Below, in pieces: positions 1 to 5,989 of a DNA stretch of 40,365 bases (the stretch's first letter is position 1; the number at the start of each line of letters is the position of its first letter). Location of the stretch: NCBI GenBank assembly GCA_035550295.1, contig DASZPJ010000015.1, positions 1 to 40,365 on the forward strand, read 5' to 3'. The stretch is from DASZPJ01 sp035550295 (GTDB lineage: Bacteria > Patescibacteriota > Saccharimonadia > Saccharimonadales > UBA4665). The notes beneath the pieces were generated by a model, which was not told the origin of the DNA, made no database searches, and saw only the letters and a list, made by a program, of their open reading frames with translations. The position numbers and the translations under genes are program-made.

Positions 1-1
1 T

Positions 2-331
2 GACCAAGCCCTGACCGAGCTGCCCGGCGAACACGTCAAAAACATTGAGAATGTGGCGATCCTTTACGAAGAAGAACCGACGCCCGAACAGTTGCAGAGC
101 GGCGATGTCCATCCGGGCTACACTTTGCTGGGACTGTACCAAGGCGTCCCACTAACGCAGCGCCAGGGCCAAACAAGAATCTATCCGGATAAGATCACCT
201 TGTTCAAAGGCCCGCTGAGTCGCTTGGCGGACAGCACGGCCCAACTCAAAGAGCAGATCAAGCACACTTTGTGGCATGAGATCGCCCATTATTACGGCTT
301 GAACCATGACGATATTCGCGCCAAAGAATAG
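2..331 (+). CDS. Zincin-like metallopeptidase, 5' end outside the window
   Basis: The open frame runs in from the left edge, and the residues before the first in-frame GTG (position 53) read DQALTELPGEHVKNIENVAI, as expected for the middle of a PF06262-type (possible zinc metallopeptidase) protein. The start therefore lies upstream and the gene is partial. The C-terminal part carries HEIAHYYGLNH, an HExxHxxGxxH zinc site with Glu as the catalytic base. Family members are small (about 100-130 residues) cytoplasmic proteins whose substrates are mostly unknown. It ends with TAG, 27 bp before the next gene, which has its own -10 box. The family call is fairly safe; the substrate is unknown. Confidence 0.8.
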   Translation, partial: DQALTELPGEHVKNIENVAILYEEEPTPEQLQSGDVHPGYTLLGLYQGVPLTQRQGQTRIYPDKITLFKGPLSRLADSTAQLKEQIKHTLWHEIAHYYGLNHDDIRAKE

Positions 332-344
332 ACTGCGGACATGC

Positions 345-350
345 TACAAT
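345..350 (+). promoter_or_regulatory. -10 box TACAAT, leaderless promoter of the small membrane protein gene
   Basis: TACAAT, preceded by TGC (extended -10), ends 8 bases before the ATG at 359. No Shine-Dalgarno could fit between the predicted start of transcription and the ATG. Confidence 0.6.
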
Positions 351-358
351 AGACGGTA

Positions 359-637
359 ATGTTAGATGACTTATGGGACAAATTTTGGCGTGACGACCGC
401 GGCCACGTGGTTATTTACCAAACGCCAAACGCTTGGCTGATTGCCTGGGCGGTACTGGACTTTGCGTCATTGTTTTTTAACGGTGTATTGTCGTCGGTGC
501 TGTGGTATTTAGGCAGTGCCAGTATCATTATTTGGGCGCTCTTTGAGATTTTTCAAGGTGTTAATTACTTCCGGCGAACGCTTGGCGCGGTGGTACTGCT
601 GTTGGCCATTGCATCCATTTTCAGTCTTGGGCTGTAG
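359..637 (+). CDS. Small membrane protein of unknown function
   Basis: This 92-residue protein has a charged N-terminus (about residues 1-17), then three hydrophobic stretches at roughly 25-43, 46-66 and 72-92, so it is probably an integral membrane protein with three or so helices. I do not recognise a family. It is preceded by a leaderless-type promoter and ends 6 bp from the convergent msrA stop, with no obvious terminator between them. The aromatic-rich N-terminal part (WDKFWRDDRGHVVIYQTPNAW) is the most distinctive piece. It could be a CPR-specific conserved hypothetical. Confidence 0.65.
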   Translation: MLDDLWDKFWRDDRGHVVIYQTPNAWLIAWAVLDFASLFFNGVLSSVLWYLGSASIIIWALFEIFQGVNYFRRTLGAVVLLLAIASIFSLGL

Positions 638-643
638 TTTAGG

Positions 644-1186
644 TCAGACTGCTGGCTTTAGCTTGCTGGCGAATTTTTGCCGCAGTTTTTGAATTTTAGG
701 GTCAATCACTACCATGCAGTAGCCGGCGTTGGGGTTGCGGTTGTAGTAGTCCTGCATTGATTCGTCGGCCGGCCAAAAGGCTTCAAAGGGTTTTAGCTCG
801 GTGACAATCGGATCTTCATAAAGTGTTGGCGCAAAGTTAGCAATCATGTCTTCAGCAATCTGTTTTTGATCGGCATCGTGGTAGAAAATTACCGATCGGT
901 AGATCTCGCCAACATCGTTGCCTTGGCGGTTCAATGTAGTCGGATCGTGCATCACAAAAAAGATCTCTAAAATCTCCTTGAACGATATCACCTCAGGGTC
1001 GAAGTCCACTTGCACCACTTCGGCGTGGCCGGTGCCACCGTCATAAACCTGCTGAACGGTGACGTTATCAACATGGCCGCCGCTATAGCCGGACACGACC
1101 TTTTCTACACCATTAACTCGTTGGTAGAAGGCTTCTAAACACCAGTAACAACCACCGCCTAGAGTTGCTTGCTGTAAATTTGCCAT
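644..1186 (-). CDS. msrA: Peptide methionine sulfoxide reductase MsrA
   Basis: MsrA reduces methionine-S-sulfoxide in proteins using thioredoxin-type reductants. The 180-residue protein has the family hallmark GGGCYWCLEA near the N-terminus, giving catalytic Cys13 with Cys16 three residues on. GYSGG follows at 33-37, as does the DPTTLNRQGNDVG block at 81-93 that lines the active site. Cys157 in the C-terminal NAGYC is a candidate resolving cysteine. Length is normal for the family and it ends with TGA. It is transcribed away from the HAD phosphatase gene, with only 26 bp between the two start codons. The domain call is very secure. Confidence 0.96.
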   Translation of the reverse strand: MANLQQATLGGGCYWCLEAFYQRVNGVEKVVSGYSGGHVDNVTVQQVYDGGTGHAEVVQVDFDPEVISFKEILEIFFVMHDPTTLNRQGNDVGEIYRSVIFYHDADQKQIAEDMIANFAPTLYEDPIVTELKPFEAFWPADESMQDYYNRNPNAGYCMVVIDPKIQKLRQKFASKLKPAV

Positions 1187-1192
1187 TACTCT

Positions 1193-1199
1193 TATGATA
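1193..1199. promoter_or_regulatory. Overlapping divergent -10 boxes for msrA and the HAD gene
   Basis: The 26 bp between the divergent ATGs contains TTATGATA. Read on the plus strand it gives TATGAT (1193-1198), 14 bases before the ATG at 1213. Read on the minus strand it gives TATCAT (1194-1199), 7 bases before the msrA ATG. The two hexamers overlap by five bases, so polymerases bound for each gene would compete. Confidence 0.5.
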
Positions 1200-1212
1200 C
1201 GCTTATTGGCAG

Positions 1213-1833
1213 ATGGCAGCTATAATTTTTGACTTCGACGGCACAATCGCCGACAGCTTTGACTACGTCGTTGACTTGCTGGCGACGGCCGCCGGACGCG
1301 AACCTTTGACGCCCGACCAGCAGGCCGAACTGCGTGGCCTGTCGATGGCGGCAATAGGGCGGCAGTTTGGCCATTCCTGGCCACGGCTGTTTTGGCTGTT
1401 CGTAAAAGGTCGCAAGCGAATGACATCCAGCATCAGCCACATAAAGCCCTTCGTTGGCATGCCGGAACTGATCGAAAAGCTGCACGCCGAAGGCCACGAA
1501 CTGTTTATCGTCAGCACCAACACCGTGCGCAACGTCCGGACTTTTTTGCGCCAGCAGGATTTGCATAAATATTTTTTGGAAATTTACGGCGGGGTAGGCC
1601 TATTCAGCAAAGCGCCGGCGCTGCGCAAACTGTTACGCGAACAACATATAGAAAAAGACAGCGCAATTTACATTGGCGATGAGCTGCGTGACATCGAAGC
1701 CGCGCAGTCGGTTGGCCTGCGGGTAATCGGCGTCAGCTGGGGCTTTGCCCGCACCAGTGACTTGAGTGGCCGCCAACCCTTTGGCCTCGCCGACACGCCC
1801 GCTGAATTATTAAAACTACTTGAAGAAATCTAA
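1213..1833 (+). CDS. HAD-family hydrolase, phosphoglycolate phosphatase-like
   Basis: The 206-residue protein has the four HAD motifs: FDFDGT at residues 6-11 (nucleophile Asp7, acid Asp9), Ser101-Thr-Asn (motif II), Lys133 (motif III) and GDELRD at 155-160 (motif IV, Mg2+ ligands Asp156 and Asp160). A helical cap lies between about 15 and 80, as in the PGP/Gph subfamily (C1 cap). Likely role: a cytoplasmic phosphatase on small phospho-metabolites, possibly house-cleaning; the substrate cannot be read from the sequence. The ATG at 1213 is the only start compatible with the -10 box at 1193-1198. It ends TAA before a lipoprotein gene with its own promoter. Confidence 0.88.
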   Translation: MAAIIFDFDGTIADSFDYVVDLLATAAGREPLTPDQQAELRGLSMAAIGRQFGHSWPRLFWLFVKGRKRMTSSISHIKPFVGMPELIEKLHAEGHELFIVSTNTVRNVRTFLRQQDLHKYFLEIYGGVGLFSKAPALRKLLREQHIEKDSAIYIGDELRDIEAAQSVGLRVIGVSWGFARTSDLSGRQPFGLADTPAELLKLLEEI

Positions 1834-1858
1834 AATTGCGGAAATTATGCAGTAATGC

Positions 1859-1864
1859 TATAAT
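1859..1864 (+). promoter_or_regulatory. -10 box TATAAT for the lipoprotein gene, with Shine-Dalgarno at 1879-1882
   Basis: TGCTATAAT is followed by a leader of about 20 bases containing GGAG (1879-1882), about ten bases before ATG 1892. The GGAG supports 1892 rather than the in-frame TTG at 1877, which overlaps it. Confidence 0.6.
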
Positions 1865-1891
1865 ATGCATAATTAATTGGAGCTTTTGTGT

Positions 1892-2638
1892 ATGGCTTCT
1901 CCTGAAGGACATAGAATAAGTCGCGGTATTACAGCAGGCGTTGCCGCGAGCGCTGCGTTTTTGACAGCTGGCTGTGCTGACTTTGGCGGTGGTGATTATG
2001 GGTTATCGCATAGCGACAAGGCTGCTGCTGTCAGTCGCATCAACAGCTATGGCCTGGAAAAGGGAGCCGCATTATTGCGCCCACTACTGGCCAAACCAGA
2101 CGAAACGAATTATGGGAACACTTTGTTCGATGGCTCGGTCTCCGTCTCCTATTTTCCAAAGCAGCAAGAGCTGACCGTTTTCAACCAGGAGAAAGCAGCT
2201 GCTCACAAAGATGGCAAATCAACCATCCTGAGTAACCAGGTTCAAATCACATACTCGGTTGCACCGACAACGGCAATTTACGAAACAGGTCGCCTTGATC
2301 AGCAAGATCTGCAAGCCGCTTTTACCACGCCCGGTTCGTTGCGCACCACCCGAATATCCGCATTTTGTAACTTCCTAAGAACTCAGCATCAAATCGACAA
2401 TAGCAAACACCACGGCATCGCTAGCACTACCGAAGAAACAGTAAGCATCGACGGTTATGCCTATGGTGAAGGTGGGTCACTGAACTTGGAATTCCTTGGC
2501 GATAAGGCGTTCGAAGACGGCGGCACGGGCGATTTTGATGCGTTTCCGATTGACAGTGTTGATGATTTGAATAGCAATATTAGCTTGCTGCAAAGCCAGG
2601 TGAGCTTGGCTCTCAGCCAACCTGTACCGTATTCTTAA
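1892..2638 (+). CDS. Predicted lipoprotein of unknown function
   Basis: Starting at ATG 1892 (GGAG upstream), the 248-residue product begins with a basic/polar N-terminus, a hydrophobic Ala/Gly-rich stretch and a lipobox LTAGC ending at Cys28. It should therefore be exported and lipidated at Cys28. The rest is a soluble mixed region with many Ser, Thr and Asp residues and no motif I recognise. Phrases such as NYGNTLFDGSVSVSYFPKQQ suggest an extracellular alpha/beta domain. It is monocistronic as far as can be seen. The lipoprotein call rests on the signal alone; function is unknown. Confidence 0.7.
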   Translation: MASPEGHRISRGITAGVAASAAFLTAGCADFGGGDYGLSHSDKAAAVSRINSYGLEKGAALLRPLLAKPDETNYGNTLFDGSVSVSYFPKQQELTVFNQEKAAAHKDGKSTILSNQVQITYSVAPTTAIYETGRLDQQDLQAAFTTPGSLRTTRISAFCNFLRTQHQIDNSKHHGIASTTEETVSIDGYAYGEGGSLNLEFLGDKAFEDGGTGDFDAFPIDSVDDLNSNISLLQSQVSLALSQPVPYS

Positions 2639-2678
2639 ACAACCATTAAAGTTGGTCTTAGTTTAGGCTTTGGCTTGC

Positions 2679-2684
2679 TACAAT
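2679..2684 (+). promoter_or_regulatory. -10 box TACAAT, leaderless promoter of the nuclease gene
   Basis: TTGCTACAAT ends 7 bases before ATG 2692. There is no room for a Shine-Dalgarno. Confidence 0.6.
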
Positions 2685-2691
2685 GTAGGTA

Positions 2692-3483
2692 ATGGCTTAT
2701 GAACGCAGCCCGGCTTACAAGCCAGGGCAGACGACTCCTTTTAAAGTTTCTCGAAGTAAAATCGAGCTGTTCATGCAGTGTCCGCGCTGTTTTTGGTTGG
2801 ATGTGCGGCTAAAGATCAAGCGGCCTAGCAGCCCGCCGTTCAACATCAACAAAGCTGTCGACGAGGCCTTCAAAAACGAGTTTGATTATTACCGAGCAAA
2901 AGGCGAGCCACACCCGCTGATGGCTGAAGCCGGCGTCGAAGCCATTCCATTTGCCCATGACGATTTAGACAAGTGGCGACACAACTTTACAGGCGTCACT
3001 ACTTTGCACAAACCGACCAACCTGCACATTTTCGGCGCCGTCGATGATGTCTGGGTTGACCCCGACGGCCGGTTGATAGTCGTTGACTACAAAGCCACCG
3101 CCAAGGCTGACCCCGTAAAAGAGCTAAAAGAACCCGGCAGTTGGCATGATATGTACCGCCACCAGATGGAAATATACCAGTGGCTGCTCAGCCAAAACGG
3201 CTTCGACGTCAGCTCAACCGGCTACTTCGTGTACACGACCGCACCCAGCAAACCGGATAAATTTGATAACGTCATTCAATTCGAGACGCACGTCTTTCCG
3301 CACCACGGCAGCTTTGACTGGGTCGAGGACACAATTCTCAAAATGAAAGCCTGCATGGATTCCCACGCCATGCCGCCAGTCGGCGACGCCGCCATGGGCG
3401 GACCGTGCGAGCACTGCATGTATGCCAAAGCCCGCACCGAGCTGACGCTCAAAGACTTACAAGCTAAAAAAGCCAAAGCTTAG
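2692..3483 (+). CDS. PD-(D/E)XK nuclease (RecB/Cas4-like) with four cysteines
   Basis: The 263-residue protein has the arrangement of the PDDEXK_1 (RecB nuclease) superfamily. The chain contains Asp118 in GAVDDVW, then IVVDYKAT giving Asp132-x-Lys134, then HQMEIYQW with Gln158 and Tyr162 (motif QxxxY). Cysteines sit at both ends: CPRC (Cys30, Cys33) and CEHC (Cys239, Cys242). In Cas4, AddB and related nucleases terminal cysteines hold an iron-sulfur cluster that closes the fold, and four cysteines are seen here, but in a 2+2 rather than 1+3 pattern. Likely a DNA exonuclease or endonuclease in repair. No cas genes or CRISPR array are nearby. It is followed after 13 bp by serS, which has its own -10 box. 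Confidence 0.8.
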   Translation: MAYERSPAYKPGQTTPFKVSRSKIELFMQCPRCFWLDVRLKIKRPSSPPFNINKAVDEAFKNEFDYYRAKGEPHPLMAEAGVEAIPFAHDDLDKWRHNFTGVTTLHKPTNLHIFGAVDDVWVDPDGRLIVVDYKATAKADPVKELKEPGSWHDMYRHQMEIYQWLLSQNGFDVSSTGYFVYTTAPSKPDKFDNVIQFETHVFPHHGSFDWVEDTILKMKACMDSHAMPPVGDAAMGGPCEHCMYAKARTELTLKDLQAKKAKA

Positions 3484-3484
3484 G

Positions 3485-3490
3485 TATACT
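3485..3490 (+). promoter_or_regulatory. -10 box TATACT, leaderless promoter of serS
   Basis: GGTATACT begins two bases after the stop of the upstream gene (TAG, 3481-3483) and ends 6 bases before the serS ATG at 3497. Confidence 0.6.
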
Positions 3491-3496
3491 AAAAGC

Positions 3497-4792
3497 ATGC
3501 TTGATATTCAGTTTATTCGGGATAATGCCGACTTGGTGGCCGAAAAGTCCAAACAGAAGGGCTACGACGTCGACATTACGCAGCTGCTGGGTTTTGATAA
3601 GGAACGGCGTGAACTAACTCAGCAGGTCGAAGACCTGCGCCGTCAGCGTAACGAATTAACAGATGCTACTAAAGGCCAGAAGCCAAGTGAAGAACAGATC
3701 AAAAAAGGCCGCGAACTGCGCGATCAGCTGGGTGATCTTGAACACAAATTGGAAGCGATCGACAAAGAGTACGAGGTTCTACTCAAAGCTGTGCCGAATA
3801 TGCCGGCGGACGATGTTCCGGTTGGTGCATCGGAGGACGAAAACGTCGTGGCCAAAACGGTCGGCGAAAAACCGCACTTTGACTTCAAGCCCAAAGAGCA
3901 CCACCAACTGGCCGAACCAAAAGGCTGGATCGACAAAGAACGGGCCGCCAAAATTGCCGGCAGCCGCTTCGCTTATTTGAAAGGTGGCTTGGTTCAACTT
4001 CAATTCGCCATTATGCAGTACGTCACCCAAACTTTGAGCGACGAAAAGGTGATTGCCAAACTCGTCAAAGACAATAACCTGGACATTTCGACCAAGCCAT
4101 TCATGCCGGTTTTGCCACCGGCAATGTTGCGGACAGAACCCTACGCTGCCAGCGCCCGGCTGAACGCCGAAGAGGTAACTTACCAATTGGCGCAGGATGA
4201 TCTGTGGCTGAACGCCAGCGCCGAACACACCTTATGTACGATGTACTGGAACGAAGTTTTGCCGGAAAGTGAACTGCCGATCCGCTACCTCGGATACAGT
4301 ACTAGCTTCCGCCGTGAAGCCGGCACCTACGGCAAAGACACCGACGGCATATTCCGAATGCACCAGTTCGACAAATTGGAGATGGAAGTCTTCAGCACCG
4401 GTGAAACCGGCTTGCAGGAACATTTGCTGCTGGTGGCCATCCAAGAATACCTGATGCAACAGCTTGGTCTGCCGTACCAGGTTTTGCAAAAGTGCACGGC
4501 CGACATCGGCAAGCCCAACGCCCGCGGCATCGACATCGAGGCCTGGCTGCCAGGCCAGGGCCAGTACCGCGAAACGCACACCGCCGATTACATTAGCGAC
4601 TACCAGGCGCGTGACCTGAAGATCCGTGTCAAACGAGCCAGTGGCACCGAGCTGGTCCACACCAACGATGCCACGGCTTTTGCACTTGGTCGCATCATGA
4701 TCGCAATCCTCGAAAACTATCAGACCAAAGACGGCAACGTCACCATCCCCGAAGTCTTGCGTCCGTTCCTCGGCGGCCGAACAGAAATCTAG
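3497..4792 (+). CDS. serS: Seryl-tRNA synthetase
   Basis: SerRS charges tRNA-Ser with serine. The 431-residue protein is full length for the family. It begins with MLDIQFIRDNADLV and a long charged helical hairpin (about residues 30-105, the tRNA-binding coiled coil), followed by the class II catalytic domain. Motif 2 reads FRREAGTYGKDTDGIFRMHQ from about residue 271. Motif 3 lies near the C-terminus, where NDATAFALGRIMIAILENYQ precedes PEVLRPFLGG. The start fits both the family N-terminus and the -10 box six bases upstream. It ends TAG; a hairpin and the hpf promoter follow. Confidence 0.97.
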   Translation: MLDIQFIRDNADLVAEKSKQKGYDVDITQLLGFDKERRELTQQVEDLRRQRNELTDATKGQKPSEEQIKKGRELRDQLGDLEHKLEAIDKEYEVLLKAVPNMPADDVPVGASEDENVVAKTVGEKPHFDFKPKEHHQLAEPKGWIDKERAAKIAGSRFAYLKGGLVQLQFAIMQYVTQTLSDEKVIAKLVKDNNLDISTKPFMPVLPPAMLRTEPYAASARLNAEEVTYQLAQDDLWLNASAEHTLCTMYWNEVLPESELPIRYLGYSTSFRREAGTYGKDTDGIFRMHQFDKLEMEVFSTGETGLQEHLLLVAIQEYLMQQLGLPYQVLQKCTADIGKPNARGIDIEAWLPGQGQYRETHTADYISDYQARDLKIRVKRASGTELVHTNDATAFALGRIMIAILENYQTKDGNVTIPEVLRPFLGGRTEI

Positions 4793-4793
4793 C

Positions 4794-4825
4794 CCAAAGC
4801 GTGATAACACTCACAGCGGCTTTGG
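4794..4825 (+). other. Hairpin between serS and hpf
   Basis: CCAAAGC (4794-4800) pairs with GCTTTGG (4819-4825). Inside it, GTGA (4801-4804) pairs with TCAC (4811-4814), leaving an AGCG bulge. The hairpin covers the last base region of serS and the -35 region of hpf. There is no T-tract, so an intrinsic terminator is unlikely. It could be a transcript-end structure or an operator. Confidence 0.35.
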
Positions 4826-4835
4826 CTGAAGGGGC

Positions 4836-4841
4836 TATAAT
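4836..4841 (+). promoter_or_regulatory. -10 box TATAAT of hpf
   Basis: GGGCTATAAT followed by a leader of about 21 bases with AAGGAGA just before ATG 4869. This gene uses a normal Shine-Dalgarno leader. Confidence 0.6.
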
Positions 4842-4868
4842 TAATAACAAATAAGCAAGGAGACAGAC

Positions 4869-5219
4869 ATGAAATTCGAAATCCAAGGTGAACACACGAC
4901 AGTCAACGACAAACTCCGCGCTTACACCACCCGCAAACTCGGCGGACTGGAACGCTACATTGCCCGTACTGCCCGCGACAGCGCCCACATTGAGGTCCAC
5001 TTGAAAGAGACCAAAGCCAAAGACAACAACCACTGTATCTGTGAAGTAAACGTACACTTGCCCAAGCAAAACATCGTTATCAAAGAAAAAGCGCTGAACA
5101 TGTTTGCCGCCGTCGACATCGTCGAAGCCAAATTAAAACAGCAGCTGAAGAAGTACAAAGACACCCACGCCACCGGCAAACTCCACCGCCGCCTGGTGGC
5201 CAGACTACGCCGCGGCTAA
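4869..5219 (+). CDS. hpf: Ribosome hibernation promoting factor, short form
   Basis: The 116-residue protein belongs to the S30AE family (HPF/RaiA). It starts with MKFEIQGEHTTVNDKLRAYT, then has GGLERYI, the CEVNVHLPKQNIVIKEKA strands and a C-terminal helix with DIVEAKLKQQLKKYKD. It lacks the C-terminal dimerisation domain of long HPF and ends in a basic tail (KLHRRLVARLRRG). Such proteins bind the 30S decoding region and silence ribosomes during slow growth. It has its own promoter and a good Shine-Dalgarno. Short-form HPFs of this kind usually need a partner (RMF) to form 100S dimers in proteobacteria; no such partner is seen here. Confidence 0.92.
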   Translation: MKFEIQGEHTTVNDKLRAYTTRKLGGLERYIARTARDSAHIEVHLKETKAKDNNHCICEVNVHLPKQNIVIKEKALNMFAAVDIVEAKLKQQLKKYKDTHATGKLHRRLVARLRRG

Positions 5220-5253
5220 AACCCTCATGCTTGCATCTGTTTAATAGAGGTGG

Positions 5254-5259
5254 TTTAAT
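5254..5259 (+). promoter_or_regulatory. Possible -10 box TTTAAT before the 212-residue gene
   Basis: GGTTTAATAG occurs near 5252-5261, and a related TTTAATAG occurs at 5239-5246. The nearer one ends 8 bases before ATG 5268, which would make the message leaderless. The match to consensus is weak. Confidence 0.35.
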
Positions 5260-5267
5260 AGCGGACT

Positions 5268-5906
5268 ATGGCAGAAAGACTTGATCTAGAAGTTAGTCGG
5301 CGGATTCTTAATGTCACTGCAAGTCATAGCGACTATGTGCGCAGTGAGGCGGCCAAGCAGGGCATCTCCAAGGATGAACTGCGGATGCTTGGCCAGAAAG
5401 GGCTGCGGGCCGTAATCTTAAGCCCGGGTGATCTCGGCAGTTTGCTGGAAACCTTTGAGATGAAAGATGCCTGGACCAACGAGAATATCGAAGGGCTGGC
5501 GGATTATCTAGACGAGCATTTGCCTGGTTCAGTTGACGAAAAGCTAAGCGTGCCAACCTTCCCATTTGGGTTGCATGTGCCTGCATCTGGCAAATATGCA
5601 TCACGGGCATTTTTTACGCTAGCGGCCGGAGACCCTGTACTTGCACAGGAGCGCGCAGCTGCTAAGTTGTTGACCGAAGAATTTTTTGGCTTGGAGGGTG
5701 AAGACACTAGTGAGGCTTGGGGCGAGCTGGATTTTGGCGGTGAACCTTGGTTTGCTAGAGTTTCCAGTAGAGGTAAAACAGCTGAAGTAGGCGAAAGGTT
5801 TGCTAGCGTCTTGACCGACTGCCAGCCGAAGTTTCCCATATTTACAGAATTTGATTTGCTAGATATAGATGTCCGTGTTGGCGATGGTGCTTCAATAAGC
5901 CACTGA
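5268..5906 (+). CDS. Conserved-looking hypothetical protein, 212 residues
   Basis: I do not recognise this protein. The N-terminal 50 residues are helical and charged (MAERLDLEVSRRILNVTASH), followed by a leucine-rich acidic stretch. The middle segment LSVPTFPFGLHVPASG and the C-terminal half with FGGEPWFARVSSRGK look like a compact alpha/beta domain. There is no signal peptide or membrane helix, so it is probably cytoplasmic and acidic. It lies between hpf and secA and ends with TGA, 83 bp before secA. It is probably single-gene transcribed. Confidence 0.6.
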   Translation: MAERLDLEVSRRILNVTASHSDYVRSEAAKQGISKDELRMLGQKGLRAVILSPGDLGSLLETFEMKDAWTNENIEGLADYLDEHLPGSVDEKLSVPTFPFGLHVPASGKYASRAFFTLAAGDPVLAQERAAAKLLTEEFFGLEGEDTSEAWGELDFGGEPWFARVSSRGKTAEVGERFASVLTDCQPKFPIFTEFDLLDIDVRVGDGASISH

Positions 5907-5933
5907 GCTCTCGATTTTCCTCTGAAAAACGGC

Positions 5934-5939
5934 TATAAT
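5934..5939 (+). promoter_or_regulatory. -10 box TATAAT of secA
   Basis: CGGCTATAAT is followed by a leader of about 45 bases before ATG 5990. The leader has AGGGGAG in the middle and TGAGGT five bases from the start codon. Confidence 0.6.
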
Positions 5940-5989
5940 TATTTGCATTACTTTTGTCCAAAACTTAACAGGGGAGTGACTGAGGTCTA

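Noticed and set aside
2692..3483. Cas4 of a CRISPR system
   Set aside because: The cysteine pattern is 2+2 rather than 1+3, and no cas gene or array is nearby.
4232..4810. Long minus-strand open frame opposite serS
   Set aside because: Fully opposite a well-conserved synthetase gene, no promoter or Shine-Dalgarno, no recognisable protein.
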